Source: Nocardia alni
Lineage (GTDB): Bacteria > Actinomycetota > Actinomycetes > Mycobacteriales > Mycobacteriaceae
Reading direction: 5' to 3'
Length of the DNA: 64,000 nt
Assembly (NCBI RefSeq): GCF_019038435.1
Contig: NZ_JAGPOX010000024.1
Location: 1-64,000 of the forward strand
Part shown: positions 52,582 through 61,689 of the stretch, in pieces
Layout of the letters: the number at the start of each line of letters is the position of its first letter
Numbering within the stretch: position 1 is the first letter of the stretch
Program-made: the position numbers and the translations under genes
The notes under the pieces: generated by a model
The model's input: the letters and a program-made list of their open reading frames with translations, nothing else
The model's database searches: none
What the model was told of the DNA's origin: nothing

Positions 52582-53843
52582 ACTTCTACCTTGCGCCGCT
52601 GATAGGAATCGATCCAGGCGGCGGTCTCTTTGTGGAGGTGGCGCACCAGAATTTCCTGATCGTTGAGCAGATAGGTGTCCACCGCGCGCGATTCGAGCAT
52701 CGACTGGGTCGCCTCCAGCGTATTGGCGTCCTGCAGGCCGAACTCTTTGAAGGATACGGCCGTCAATTCCTGCGCAACCCGCTCCCGCGGCGTCCGCGGC
52801 TGCGGCATATAGAGGTTTCCCTCGAAAATGTGCGAGTCGTATGATGTCGGCCAGTAGTGGTAGGTCAGATACCAGCCCTGCGACCAGATCAGGATCGTGA
52901 AATTGGGGAACAGCTGGAACGAATCCAGCCCCCACGGATCGCATTTGGCCGGATTCACGCCCTTCGGAAGTTCACCGATGCCCGGGGCGTCCCACTGGCC
53001 GAACAACCCGCTGCGGCAGATGTCCTCGATCGGTTTGCGCATCTCGTCAGCCATCTCCCAGGCGCGCACCCCAGAGGTGCTGACCAGCCGGTGCGGACCT
53101 TCGAGCCGGTAGTGCGGAGCCTCGAAACCCGCCTCGGCCGCAGCTTTCGAGTACGCCGCGGGCGACTGGTTCGCATGCAGCACCGGCGCGTGGTAGAACT
53201 CCTGAAAAGCATCCATGTAGAGCTTCCAGTTCGCCTTCACCGGAGACCTGAAATGCCACCGCGAGGTCATCTGGTCGAACGGATAACCTTCCATATCGGT
53301 GATCATCGGGCCGAGGAACTCCAACAACGACTGCTCGGGCACCTTCGCGAGATTGACGAAGATGAACCCGGCCCAGACCTCGCAGTGCACCGGCGCCAGC
53401 CCGTACCGGTCCTTGTCGACGTCGAAGAACTCACCTTCTTGCTGAACGAACTTCAGATCACCGTCCAGATCGTATCGCCAGCCGTGATATTTGCAGGTGA
53501 ACTGACGGCACGTCCCCGCCGTCTCTTCCTTCGGGAAGTCGTTCCACACGAGTTTGTTTCCGCGATGACGGCACAGATTGTGAAAAGCGTTGACCTGCCC
53601 CTGACGATTGCGCACGACGAGGACCGACGTGCGGGCGATCGCGAGCTCTTTCGTAAAATAGCTGCCGGTATTCGAAAGCTGCTCCACCCGCCCGACATTG
53701 AGCCAGGCACGCTTGAATATGGCCTCGCGCTCCAGTTCGTAGATCTCGGGCGAGATCGAATCCTCGTAGGATACCGGATCGGTTCCCAGCTCGGGATAGT
53801 GCTGGGTCCAACTACCCTCCGAGGGCTTCGGATAGCGAGGCAT
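52578..53843 (-). CDS. Rieske non-heme iron oxygenase, catalytic subunit 1
   Basis: 421 residues. The Rieske cluster ligands are Cys91-x-His93 and Cys117-x2-His120 (CRHRGNK...CKYHGW). The mononuclear iron centre lies in MDAFQEFYHAPVLH, with bridging Asp211 and ligands His218 and His223. It would hydroxylate a ring or demethylate a substrate using electrons from a reductase such as the one at 47664. ATG at 53843, after GGAGTGA. It is paralogous to the divergent oxygenase at 54434. Confidence 0.92.
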   Translation of the reverse strand: MPRYPKPSEGSWTQHYPELGTDPVSYEDSISPEIYELEREAIFKRAWLNVGRVEQLSNTGSYFTKELAIARTSVLVVRNRQGQVNAFHNLCRHRGNKLVWNDFPKEETAGTCRQFTCKYHGWRYDLDGDLKFVQQEGEFFDVDKDRYGLAPVHCEVWAGFIFVNLAKVPEQSLLEFLGPMITDMEGYPFDQMTSRWHFRSPVKANWKLYMDAFQEFYHAPVLHANQSPAAYSKAAAEAGFEAPHYRLEGPHRLVSTSGVRAWEMADEMRKPIEDICRSGLFGQWDAPGIGELPKGVNPAKCDPWGLDSFQLFPNFTILIWSQGWYLTYHYWPTSYDSHIFEGNLYMPQPRTPRERVAQELTAVSFKEFGLQDANTLEATQSMLESRAVDTYLLNDQEILVRHLHKETAAWIDSYQRRKVEV

Positions 53844-54002
53844 ATTCACTCCAGTCGAATTGAGCACCCACACAGATGCACGACCGCACGCCACTGCGAT
53901 CACATGGTCCGGGCGTCCCGGACCGGCTGCGGCACTTCGTATCCGCGAAGTGCCGGCCAGGCCGTGCAGAACATCACGCTAGCCTCCTGCGTCACAGATC
54001 AC

Positions 54003-54017
54003 AAGTAGTTGATACTA
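54003..54017. promoter_or_regulatory. MarR-type operator, site 3
   Basis: AAGTAGTTGATACTA, 12 of 15 identical to site 1, 160 bp upstream of Rieske oxygenase 1. Confidence 0.55.
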
Positions 54018-54174
54018 ATGGGCTCGACTCCCGCTGAGAAGCGCCTGCTCCACCAGGGCGCGGCGGCGGCGCGGGTGCCGAACCCGGGCCGATCGCGGTG
54101 CGCGCCAACATCAACGGCGCACCTGGAGGCCGTGGCCGTCCGTGTGGACGGTCGGGCGCCAAGCGCCGAATAGA

Positions 54175-54189
54175 AAGTACTTGATATTC
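54175..54189. promoter_or_regulatory. MarR-type operator, site 4
   Basis: AAGTACTTGATATTC, identical to site 1 over all 15 bases although 5.4 kb away; 245 bp upstream of Rieske oxygenase 2. Confidence 0.7.
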
Positions 54190-54433
54190 TGCCGCGGCAA
54201 CGGATACAGTCGGCTCGTTGGACCCGACGTGGACGGTCCACCGTCACGCTTCATGCCGATCACGGTGGCGGGCAAGCGGATTGATTCTCCAACCCGCTGA
54301 TGAGCGCTGCCTCGAAGCGTGCAGCAGTCACGGCTCGGGCCGCAGACCGCTGCGGTGAGGCGCGAAGCCGCCAGGCACTCCACGTCGACAGGCAAGGTGG
54401 GCGAGCGACCCACCGAATCCGAGGAGGACTGCC

Positions 54434-55720
54434 GTGACCGTCGGGGTCAAGCCCCCCAGCTGGACCGAGAAAGCCGGACTCAGCACTGGGTATGTCAACT
54501 ACGAGGACTCAATCAGTCCGCAGTTCTATGAACTGGAGCGTGAAGCCGTCTTCAAGCGCGCCTGGCTCAATGTCGGCCGCGTCGAGCAACTGCCCCGGAA
54601 GGGCAGTTACATCACCAAGGAAATCGAGGTCGCGAAGACCTCGATCATCGTGGTACGCGGTACCGACGGTATCGTGCGCGCCTTCCACAACGTGTGCCGC
54701 CATCGCGGTAACAAGATTCTGTGGGACCACACCCCGCAGGACGACAGCGCCGGATTCTGCCGCCAGTTCATGTGCAAGTATCACGGCTGGCGCTACGGTC
54801 TCGACGGACAGTTGAATTTCGTTCTCCAGGAGGACGAATTCTTCGATATGGACAAATCTAGCTTGGGTCTGGTTCCGGTGCACTGCGAGGTGTGGGAAGG
54901 TTTCATCTTCGTCAATCTCGCCGAGACGCCGAGCCAGACATTGTCGGATTTCCTCGGACCGATGATGAAGGGCCTCGAAGGTTACCCGTTCGGCCTGATG
55001 ACGGAGCGCTACGGTTTCAAGGCGAACATCAACAGCAACTGGAAGCTGTTTCTCGACGCTTTCCAGGAGTACTACCATGCGCCGGTCCTGCATTCGCAGC
55101 AGCAGGTGTCGTCGTTGCGATCGTACGAGACGGCATTCAAACTGCCCTACGTGACCACCTCGGGGCCACATCGCGCGGTGTCCACCGGTGGCTTCAAGGG
55201 GGTGCCGAGGCATTTGACGCCATTGGATCAGATGTACCCGATCGAGCAGGTCACCGAGGCCGGGCTGATGGGGCCGTGGCACCGTCCCGACCACCCGGAA
55301 CTGCAGCCGGAGAATCTGCCCCCCGGTCGAAACCCCGGCGGCATCGACCCCTGGTCGATCACGAACTTCCAGATCTTCCCGAACTTCGTGATTCTGGTGT
55401 ACGACCGTGGCTGGTACCTGACCTACAATTACTGGCCGACCAGCGTGAACACGCACGTATGGGAGATGAACTACTATTTCCCCGCCGCACGTACGGTGTC
55501 GGAGCGCATTCAGCACGAGGTCACCGCGACAGTGTCGAAGGACGCCGCATTGCAGGACGCCGCGACACTGGACGGCACCCAGCGTGGCCTCGAATCCGGC
55601 GTCGTCTCGTCGTTCCCGCTGTCCGACCAAGAGGTCACGGTGCGTCATTTCCATTCGACCATCGCCGAATGGGTCGATCTCTACCGCGGTGAGCGGGCGC
55701 GGACCGGAGGTATCGCATGA
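54434..55720 (+). CDS. Rieske non-heme iron oxygenase, catalytic subunit 2
   Basis: 428 residues from the GTG at 54434 behind GAGGAGGA. Rieske ligands are Cys88-x-His90 and Cys114-x2-His117; the mononuclear site is LDAFQEYYHAPVLH with Asp208, His215 and His220. YEDSISPQFYELEREAVFKRAWLNVGRVEQL is nearly the same as in oxygenase 1, so the two arose by duplication and inversion. Substrate range may differ in the central region (residues 225-300), where the two sequences diverge. Confidence 0.92.
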   Translation: MTVGVKPPSWTEKAGLSTGYVNYEDSISPQFYELEREAVFKRAWLNVGRVEQLPRKGSYITKEIEVAKTSIIVVRGTDGIVRAFHNVCRHRGNKILWDHTPQDDSAGFCRQFMCKYHGWRYGLDGQLNFVLQEDEFFDMDKSSLGLVPVHCEVWEGFIFVNLAETPSQTLSDFLGPMMKGLEGYPFGLMTERYGFKANINSNWKLFLDAFQEYYHAPVLHSQQQVSSLRSYETAFKLPYVTTSGPHRAVSTGGFKGVPRHLTPLDQMYPIEQVTEAGLMGPWHRPDHPELQPENLPPGRNPGGIDPWSITNFQIFPNFVILVYDRGWYLTYNYWPTSVNTHVWEMNYYFPAARTVSERIQHEVTATVSKDAALQDAATLDGTQRGLESGVVSSFPLSDQEVTVRHFHSTIAEWVDLYRGERARTGGIA

Positions 55721-56052
55721 GCACACCGATGCTGCCCGAAGAATTCTCCGAGCTCGAGCCCTTCGCGGCGACGTGGTGCCTCGAGACCGAGAAACAGCGT
55801 TTCGCTACCCGCATCGGCAGCACCATGGAGGAGATGCACGCTTTCTACGATGCGGCATTCCCTCGTATCAAGGATGCGATGCGATATCTCGACGAATTCG
55901 ACCTCGATGCACTGGACGGGCAGCAACTCAACCTGCTGCGGCTCGTCTATTCGGTGATCACCGTGTCGTTGCCCGTCGAGGCCTACGGCCAGCCCAGGAC
56001 TCCCGACTCCGGAAACGCGCATTTCGACCGCATCGTGGAACCGGCCATCTGA
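55717..56052 (+). CDS. Small unknown protein coupled to Rieske oxygenase 2
   Basis: 111 residues overlapping the Rieske stop (ATGA). LPEEFSELEPFAATWCLETEKQRFATRIGSTMEEMHAFYDAAFPRIKDAM and LNLLRLVYSVITVSLPVEAYGQPRTPDSG parallel the protein at 52243. Shared positions include the W-C-L-x-T/E-x-x-x-R core, EMxAFYDA and the C-terminal GQPRxPDxG. The same gene order in both copies shows a conserved partnership with the oxygenase. Confidence 0.87.
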   Translation: MSTPMLPEEFSELEPFAATWCLETEKQRFATRIGSTMEEMHAFYDAAFPRIKDAMRYLDEFDLDALDGQQLNLLRLVYSVITVSLPVEAYGQPRTPDSGNAHFDRIVEPAI

Positions 56053-56100
56053 CCACGGCCGCGCTGGCGGCGCAGCAATCACCGGAAAGAGGATCCGAGC

Positions 56101-56943
56101 ATGACCACCACCTTGAACACCAAACGACTGACCGACGCCGTGGGCGCCGAGATAATCGGCCTCACGACTGATGATCTACGCGACGACCAAGTCGCCGAAG
56201 CCGTCCTCGCTGCCCTGGAGGACTACGGCGTCCTGGTGTTCCGTGAACTACGCATCAACCCGGTCGACCAGGTCGAGTTCTGCACCCGACTCGGCGAGGT
56301 CGACTACGAGGAGGGACACCACGAGGTCCGCGGAATCTACCGGATCACCCTGGACAACGCGAAGCGGCCGAATGCGCACCTCATGAAGGGTACGTTCCAG
56401 TGGCACATGGACGGCTGCACGCCACTGCACGACGAGGCTCCGCAGAAAGCGACCATGCTCAGCGCCATCGCGGTGGCCGAGACGGGCGGCGAGACCGAAT
56501 TCGCCAGCACCTACGCCGCCTACGACGCGCTCAGCGAAGCTGAGCGCAAGCATGTCGACTCGCTGCGAGTGCTGCACACGCTGGAAGCATCACAGAGCAA
56601 GACCTACCCGGATCCCACACCGGAGCAGCTCGCCAAATGGCGTGCCCGCCCCAGCAAAGAACATCCACTGGTGTGGACACACGCCACCGGCCGCAAGTCG
56701 CTGGTCATGGGCGCCCACGCCGACCACATCGTCGGCATGGACATCGACGAAGGCCGCGCCGTACTGGACGACCTGATCATCCGGGCCACCGATCCATCGG
56801 TCATCTACCGGCACGAGTGGAGCGTCGGCGACACGGTCATCTGGGACAACCACGGCCTCATGCACCGAGCCACCCCCTACGCGTCGAATTCGGACCGCGA
56901 AATGCTGCGCACCACAGTGCTCGGCAGCGAACAGATACGCTGA
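56101..56943 (+). CDS. Fe(II)/2-oxoglutarate-dependent dioxygenase, TauD/TfdA family
   Basis: 280 residues. The iron facial triad is His102/Asp104 (WHMDG) and distal His255 (NHGLMHRATPY); Arg270 in EMLRTTVLG should hold 2-oxoglutarate. Family members release sulfite, phenol or amine groups by hydroxylation. The ATG follows GAAAGAGGATC. It follows the Rieske/small-protein pair by 48 bp and is probably co-transcribed, giving a second oxygenation step. Confidence 0.92.
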   Translation: MTTTLNTKRLTDAVGAEIIGLTTDDLRDDQVAEAVLAALEDYGVLVFRELRINPVDQVEFCTRLGEVDYEEGHHEVRGIYRITLDNAKRPNAHLMKGTFQWHMDGCTPLHDEAPQKATMLSAIAVAETGGETEFASTYAAYDALSEAERKHVDSLRVLHTLEASQSKTYPDPTPEQLAKWRARPSKEHPLVWTHATGRKSLVMGAHADHIVGMDIDEGRAVLDDLIIRATDPSVIYRHEWSVGDTVIWDNHGLMHRATPYASNSDREMLRTTVLGSEQIR

Positions 56944-57349
56944 TGGTCGCACGACGGTAGTGACGCCGGCGCGCACACGTTCACCGGTTGTGCGCTCTCG
57001 GCAACAGGGACTTGGTTTCGCCGCGTCGAAACCGAAGCCCCTCTTGCATCGGAACAACATTCCCGATCGGAATCCGTTGGTGAGCTCCGACTATCCGCAA
57101 CCGGATCCGAGCCCTTCCACCTGGGGGTGGCGGGAACTGCGGAGATCTTCACAAGGTGCACATGTATCGTGCGCGCGGTCGTGCAACTCGTCAGCGCAAT
57201 GCCCGGGCCTACTGTGCCAGCGTGTCCGGAGAACACAACTTCCCCCGGTTCAGCCTCGAAACCCCTGCGCGGCACCGGAATCGATCATAGGGCGCTGCTT
57301 ATGCGATGGACTCCGTCCGGTGCGGGCGTAGCCTTTCCGGAGCGCCGGA
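56944..57349. other. Intergenic region with one hairpin
   Basis: About 400 bp without a recognised gene. GGTTTCG-CCGCGT-CGAAACC at 57014-57033 is a perfect 7-bp stem-loop 70 bp after the dioxygenase and may be a terminator. CCGGAGCG before 57350 is the MarR ribosome-binding site. Confidence 0.45.
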
Positions 57350-57820
57350 ATGTACAGACCCATGGAACTGACCGAAAACATGTTGTGGCTGCTCAAGCAG
57401 GCGTTTCATCTAGCCCTACGCACGGTCAACGAAGGTGTCGCCGACCGTGGAGGTGGGGTAACCCTCGCTCAGGTCGGACTCATGCGGCAGCTGACCAGTC
57501 GCCCCGGCTTGTCGGGCGCTGAGCTGTCCCGTCAATTGCTGATCACCCCGCAGGCGGTACAACTCGCACTGAAGATCCTGGAAAAACGCGGATTGGTGGA
57601 GCGGAAACCCGACCCCACCCACGGACGGATTCTTCAGACATTCCTGACCGACCACGGCCACGAGGTAGCCGCTGCCGTGGTCGGAGACGCCATCGCCGCG
57701 CATCACGACGTCTTCGGTGTGCTCACCACTGCCGAGCAGCAGACACTACACGACCTCCTGGGCCGCGTCGTGGAGCAAGGGACCGGTCATAACATGTTCC
57801 CCGACCACATCGACAACTGA
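57350..57820 (+). CDS. MarR-family transcriptional regulator
   Basis: 156 residues from the ATG at 57350 (good ribosome-binding site); an ATG at 57362 aligns with the start of the paralogue at 48826. LLKQAFHLALRTVNEGVADRGGGVTLAQVGLMRQL and AELSRQLLITPQAVQLALKILEKRGLVERKPDPTHGRILQTFLTD form the winged helix. It may bind the same AAGTACTTGATATTC sites, perhaps responding to a different ligand. No copy of the site was found directly upstream. Confidence 0.92.
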   Translation: MYRPMELTENMLWLLKQAFHLALRTVNEGVADRGGGVTLAQVGLMRQLTSRPGLSGAELSRQLLITPQAVQLALKILEKRGLVERKPDPTHGRILQTFLTDHGHEVAAAVVGDAIAAHHDVFGVLTTAEQQTLHDLLGRVVEQGTGHNMFPDHIDN

Positions 57821-58787
57821 TACTCGCAGAGCGCACACCCGGAGGTCATGTCCGGCGAACAGCCGACTCGCTCGCCCCGACTCGTCGAAGTTCGCGACGC
57901 GATTCCCCGACTCGACGTCGCAGAAGACGACGGAGCAAATCAATCGGCCCCCGGACCCAGGTAGCGGAACTCACCGCGCAAATCGCCGCCCTGCGCACTG
58001 AGCTTGCCGACGGCCATAGACACTGATCATTACGCGGCGGCCGAGTGTATGACCGATGTCCCTCGAAACGTCGCCCGACCCGAACAGAATCCGCAGACGC
58101 CTACGGCGCTGACCGAGACCGCCGATCCGGTCGGCGCGCAACATGCCGGGCCGATTACACCGCAATCGGCATGAGCGATTGCCGACGAGATCACTTGTCG
58201 GCCAGTGGTTCTGACTCAGTTGAACGCTCGGCTCGCGGCATGGCAGCGCACCATCGGTGCCCGGTAGGGTGAAGATCAACCTCCAAGCAGCACAGGAGTA
58301 TTCGGAGCAGGAACAGTTTCGGATCGCGCATTCACACCGCGAGCAAACCCCGCATGTCGAGGGCCGCCAGCGGTTGGGAACTCCGCCTCGGCCTGGGTAC
58401 GCCCGGCTCGACACCGGCATTCAAGCGCCGTGGTCGGCCCTCACGCGGCCCATACTCCTCGGCGGGTACAAGTCGGTGACTGAGACTGACTGGCGCACAA
58501 CAATTACCGTATGTGAAAGCGCGTGGGTCTTCCGGCCTTGTCCGGATCGTCGGCTTCCAGGCCTGCCCCGTAAACTCGGCGCCGACCAGCTCGCCGCCGC
58601 TCGCGCCGCGCTGGCGGCGAAACAGAAGCCTGTCCGTGCTTGACTGACTGCGGGGAGCCGATGGGAGGAGGGGCCGACCCGGTGGAGTCGGGAAAGCCAC
58701 GGCCCGTGGGGGTTCGGCATCCTGGTGTCAAGGCGGCGATGGAAGCTGCCGTATGAGCCCGCAAGAATGAGAAAGGCAGTCAATTCC
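57821..58787. other. Degenerate region without an intact gene
   Basis: Nearly 1 kb of short, broken reading frames. Fragments with protein-like composition occur in different frames: VAELTAQIAALRTELADG near 57962-58020 (coiled-coil-like) and LGADQLAAARAALAAKQKPVRA near 58575-58641. They look like relics of mobile-element or regulatory genes, but none is identifiable. Confidence 0.5.
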
Positions 58788-59396
58788 ATGACAGACGACG
58801 GTCAGAGCAGCAGCGTGCCGCCCGCCCCGTGCCCCGGAACGCCGGAAGAGTGGCGCGCCTATCTGACCGAGTACAGCGACTGGGCTCTGGACTCCATGGA
58901 CGAGGAGGAGCTCGCGGACCTGCTCGACCCCCGGTTCCAGCTCATACGCTCGGGCCTGTCGGAGCAGCAGGTCAGCAGCCGCTGGCTGGGGTACGAGCCG
59001 GCCGACGAGCAGCTGATCGCGGCGACCGAGGAGCGTCTCGGGGTGCCCCTGCCGCCGAGCCTGCGGGCCTTCCTCCGTACCAGCAACGGCTGGTGGCGCG
59101 TCGCGGGGTGGATCGATTCACTGCACCCCTGCGCCGAAATCGAATGGTTCACCAAGTGTTTCGGGGAGGAATGGCTCGAGGAGGGCAGCGACGGGAGCGA
59201 CGACGTCTTCAGATTCGGCCTCGTCATTGCCCGGGGTGAGGACGTGCTGCTGTTGGACACCAGCGACGTCCTGGAGGACGGCGAGTACCGCGCGTACCTC
59301 CTCGCAGTGAAGTACGGCCAGCTCTCCGATCCCTGTGACAGCTTCAGCGAACTTCTCACCCTGGGGCGGGAGGAGTACAAGGACGTGGTCGAGTAA
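58788..59396 (+). CDS. SMI1/KNR4 family protein
   Basis: 202 residues, strongly acidic. ADEQLIAATEERLGVPLPPSLRAFLRTSNGWW is the SMI1/KNR4 core (about 78-110), and VIARGEDVLLLDTSDVL and SFSELLTLGREEY complete the fold. In bacteria many members are immunity proteins against polymorphic toxins, others are unknown. No toxin gene is adjacent. The ATG at 58788 was chosen over an ATG at 58767 without ribosome-binding site. It is an isolated gene in decayed surroundings. Confidence 0.82.
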   Translation: MTDDGQSSSVPPAPCPGTPEEWRAYLTEYSDWALDSMDEEELADLLDPRFQLIRSGLSEQQVSSRWLGYEPADEQLIAATEERLGVPLPPSLRAFLRTSNGWWRVAGWIDSLHPCAEIEWFTKCFGEEWLEEGSDGSDDVFRFGLVIARGEDVLLLDTSDVLEDGEYRAYLLAVKYGQLSDPCDSFSELLTLGREEYKDVVE

Positions 59397-59467
59397 ACTC
59401 CCCGTACTTCACGGCCGGAATATTGTCGGCGGGTAGCGTTGGTTGAGACCTTCCCGGTTCGACGGCA

Positions 59468-60052
59468 CTACGGCTGCCGATGGGCCGACATCATCCGGAT
59501 GAGCAGGTCGATGAGTTGATGGCGGTCGGCGTGCCACTTCTCGGTGGGCAGGTGGCCGCTGATATCGAGATCGGTGAGGCCGTGGGCCGCCGCCATGAGC
59601 ACGCCGGCGGTGGGCTGGGCGTTGGCCGAGCCGACGGATCGGGCCACCAGCGTAAGGAAAACGTCCTGTGCCCGCGATGCCGCCTCGGTGGCGGCTGCGT
59701 GCGCCGTTCCGGCTGGCTGCGCGAACATCAACCGGTACAGGTGCGGCCGGGCGCGACCGAGATCGGACAGCGCCTCGAGTGCGGTGCGCAGCGCCGATTC
59801 GGCGGACAACCGGTCGTCGGCGGCGATGACGTCCAGGGCTTCCGCGACGCCGTCCCATGCCTCGGCGGCCAGGGCCATCAGCAACGTCTCCTTGTCGGCG
59901 AAATGCCGATACGGCGCGGTCCGGGAAACGCCTGCGCGACGTCCCACCTCGCGGAGCGTGACGGCGCCGGGACCGCCGAGGTCGAGCAGGTCCGACGCCG
60001 CGTCGAGCAGGTCCTGCCGGGTGTGCGCCGCGCTCTCGGCTCGTATCGTCAC
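59468..60052 (-). CDS. TetR-family transcriptional regulator
   Basis: 194 residues, GTG start at 60052. TRQDLLDAASDLLDLGGPGAVTLREVGRRAGVSRTAPYRHFADKETLLMALAAEAW is the helix-turn-helix domain. The C-terminal domain (ALSDLGRARPHLYRLMFAQP) belongs to the TetR_C group with WHG-like features. Divergent from an SDR; a long inverted repeat separates them. Confidence 0.9.
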   Translation of the reverse strand: MTIRAESAAHTRQDLLDAASDLLDLGGPGAVTLREVGRRAGVSRTAPYRHFADKETLLMALAAEAWDGVAEALDVIAADDRLSAESALRTALEALSDLGRARPHLYRLMFAQPAGTAHAAATEAASRAQDVFLTLVARSVGSANAQPTAGVLMAAAHGLTDLDISGHLPTEKWHADRHQLIDLLIRMMSAHRQP

Positions 60053-60064
60053 CAGGCAAAGATA

Positions 60065-60120
60065 TCAGTTGACAATGTCCACTAAATACTCGTATAAATT
60101 GAGGTGACGGTGTCAACTGA
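60065..60120. promoter_or_regulatory. Paired TCAGTTGACA/TGTCAACTGA repeats between TetR and SDR
   Basis: TCAGTTGACA at 60065-60074 and its exact reverse complement at 60111-60120 frame the 110-bp divergent region. Each contains TTGACA-like sequence, suggesting two operator copies over the two promoters. Confidence 0.6.
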
Positions 60121-60161
60121 AATCGGGTCGAGCGGTGGCCCACGACCGAGAGGGAGAGACC

Positions 60162-61082
60162 ATGTACACGCTGGTAATGACCGGTGCGACCAGGGGCATC
60201 GGACGAGTCGCGATCGAGGAGATCCTGCGCACCGACCCCGACCTGCACGTGGTCGCACTCGTCAGGGCCCACGGAAGGACCGAATTCACCGAGGCCCTGG
60301 CCGAATTCGAGCAGCGCACCACGATCCTCGACGCGGATCTGGCAAGCATCGGCAGCATCCGAGCGGCCACCGCCGAGATCACCCGAGCACTCGAGGACGG
60401 CGCGTTACCACCGCTGCGCGGCATCGCCGCGAACGCGGGCCTGCAGTTCGTGGACGCCCTGCACGAGACGACCGACGGGTTCGAGACGACCTTCGCCGTC
60501 AACGTCCTCGCGAACCATCTGCTGCTGCGGGGGCTCGAATCGCACCTCCGGGCGCCGTCGCGGATCGTGATCACCGTGAGCGACACCCACTTCGGGGATT
60601 TTCGGCACACCGGCGGGATGGTCCCGGCGCCGCGGTGGGCGGCCCCCTCGACATTGTCGCGGCCGGGCGCCTTCGAGAACCCGGCCACGGTCGCCGCCGG
60701 CCGGACGGCGTACTCCACAAGCAAACTCGCGGCGATCTACCTGGTGCACGAGTGGGCGCGCCGACTCCCCGACGGCCAGGACATCGTCTCCTACAACCCG
60801 TCGCTCGTGCCCGGCACCGGGCTGGCCCGGGCGGCAAGCGCGCGCGACCGCTTCGTGAACCGGTGGCTCCTGCCCGCTCTCGCGATCACCCCGATCGTCG
60901 ACCGGGCGCCCGCCGCCGGTCGCAAACTGGCGGACGCGATCCTCGGCCGCACGCCGGCGCCCTCGGGCGCCTACATCGACCGGACCCGGATGGTGCCGTC
61001 GTCCGACGAGTCCTACGACGCCGACCGCGAACACGAGTTGTGGGACTTCCTCGACGAACAGTTCACGCGATCAATTGCGTAG
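60162..61082 (+). CDS. SDR of the retinol-dehydrogenase/protochlorophyllide-reductase-like group
   Basis: 306 residues from the ATG at 60162 behind GAGAGGGAGA. TGATRGIG cofactor motif, NAGLQFVDALHETTDGFETTFAVNVLANHLLLRGL, the serine in VITVSDTHFGD and active-site YSTSKLAAIYL. The long variable part between strand 5 and the YxxxK and the extended C-terminus match the larger SDRs acting on hydrophobic substrates. Target of the divergent TetR (inference). Confidence 0.88.
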   Translation: MYTLVMTGATRGIGRVAIEEILRTDPDLHVVALVRAHGRTEFTEALAEFEQRTTILDADLASIGSIRAATAEITRALEDGALPPLRGIAANAGLQFVDALHETTDGFETTFAVNVLANHLLLRGLESHLRAPSRIVITVSDTHFGDFRHTGGMVPAPRWAAPSTLSRPGAFENPATVAAGRTAYSTSKLAAIYLVHEWARRLPDGQDIVSYNPSLVPGTGLARAASARDRFVNRWLLPALAITPIVDRAPAAGRKLADAILGRTPAPSGAYIDRTRMVPSSDESYDADREHELWDFLDEQFTRSIA

Positions 61083-61689
61083 CAGCCGACACTGTCTTCG
61101 TCGCGAGTCACAGTCCCCAGTTCTGGTGCGACGACGATTGGATACGTTGCTGGACAGCATGTTTGATAGTTATCTGGTTGTTGCGTCGCGTTGGTCGTCG
61201 TCGGCTGTATATGCGCGAATGGTGTCGCCTATCGGCGGTATCTGTTGTCACGAAAGAGGGTTGGTGTGTCCGTGTTGGGGAGGGTGGTCGGTATCGGCTC
61301 GACGTGACGATGTGACATCCTTATAGGGCTGGCGAGCGAGCTTCACCACCCGGCGCATCACCGCCCCAGCAATCCTCTCGGCGGCAGGCTCTTTCACGAG
61401 CGGGTATAGCCTGTTCCTCGCAGCTCAACTTGTGGCAGATACGCCGCGGCACCTCATTTTTCTGCTCCAGCAACTGGTTGCGGAGGTACAGTTCGTGCGA
61501 TGCAGGGGGATGCGCGCGAATTCATCGGCAGCCTGTAATTGCGACCAGCTATCGTGTCCGGTTCGCTGGACGCGTTGGAGTGCAACACTTTCCGGTACTG
61601 TTCCTTGGCATGCCCACACAACGAATGCTCGGCCGTTCCGAAGCAGGCAGAGAGGCAGGCAACGCGGCACCTCGAGCGGGGGGCATGCG
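61083..61689. other. Intergenic region without a supported gene
   Basis: About 600 bp of lower GC than its surroundings near 61130-61260, with no convincing coding frame. The open frame that runs into the P450 gene from 61432 has unrelated composition. Confidence 0.4.

Larger units (their letters stand above)
53844..54433. other. Divergent control region between the two Rieske operons
   Basis: 590 bp without a supported gene. It contains two MarR-type operator copies (54003 and 54175), one nearer each oxygenase operon, and AT-richer patches around them. Confidence 0.5.

Noticed and set aside
47664..53843. Steroid 9-alpha-hydroxylase (KshA/KshB) assignment for the Rieske block
   Set aside because: The reductase resembles KshB, but no other steroid-ring genes are present and the oxygenases carry unique small partners, so the substrate is left open.
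54509..55726. Long leftward frame opposite Rieske oxygenase 2
   Set aside because: No motif; the forward frame holds all Rieske and iron ligands.
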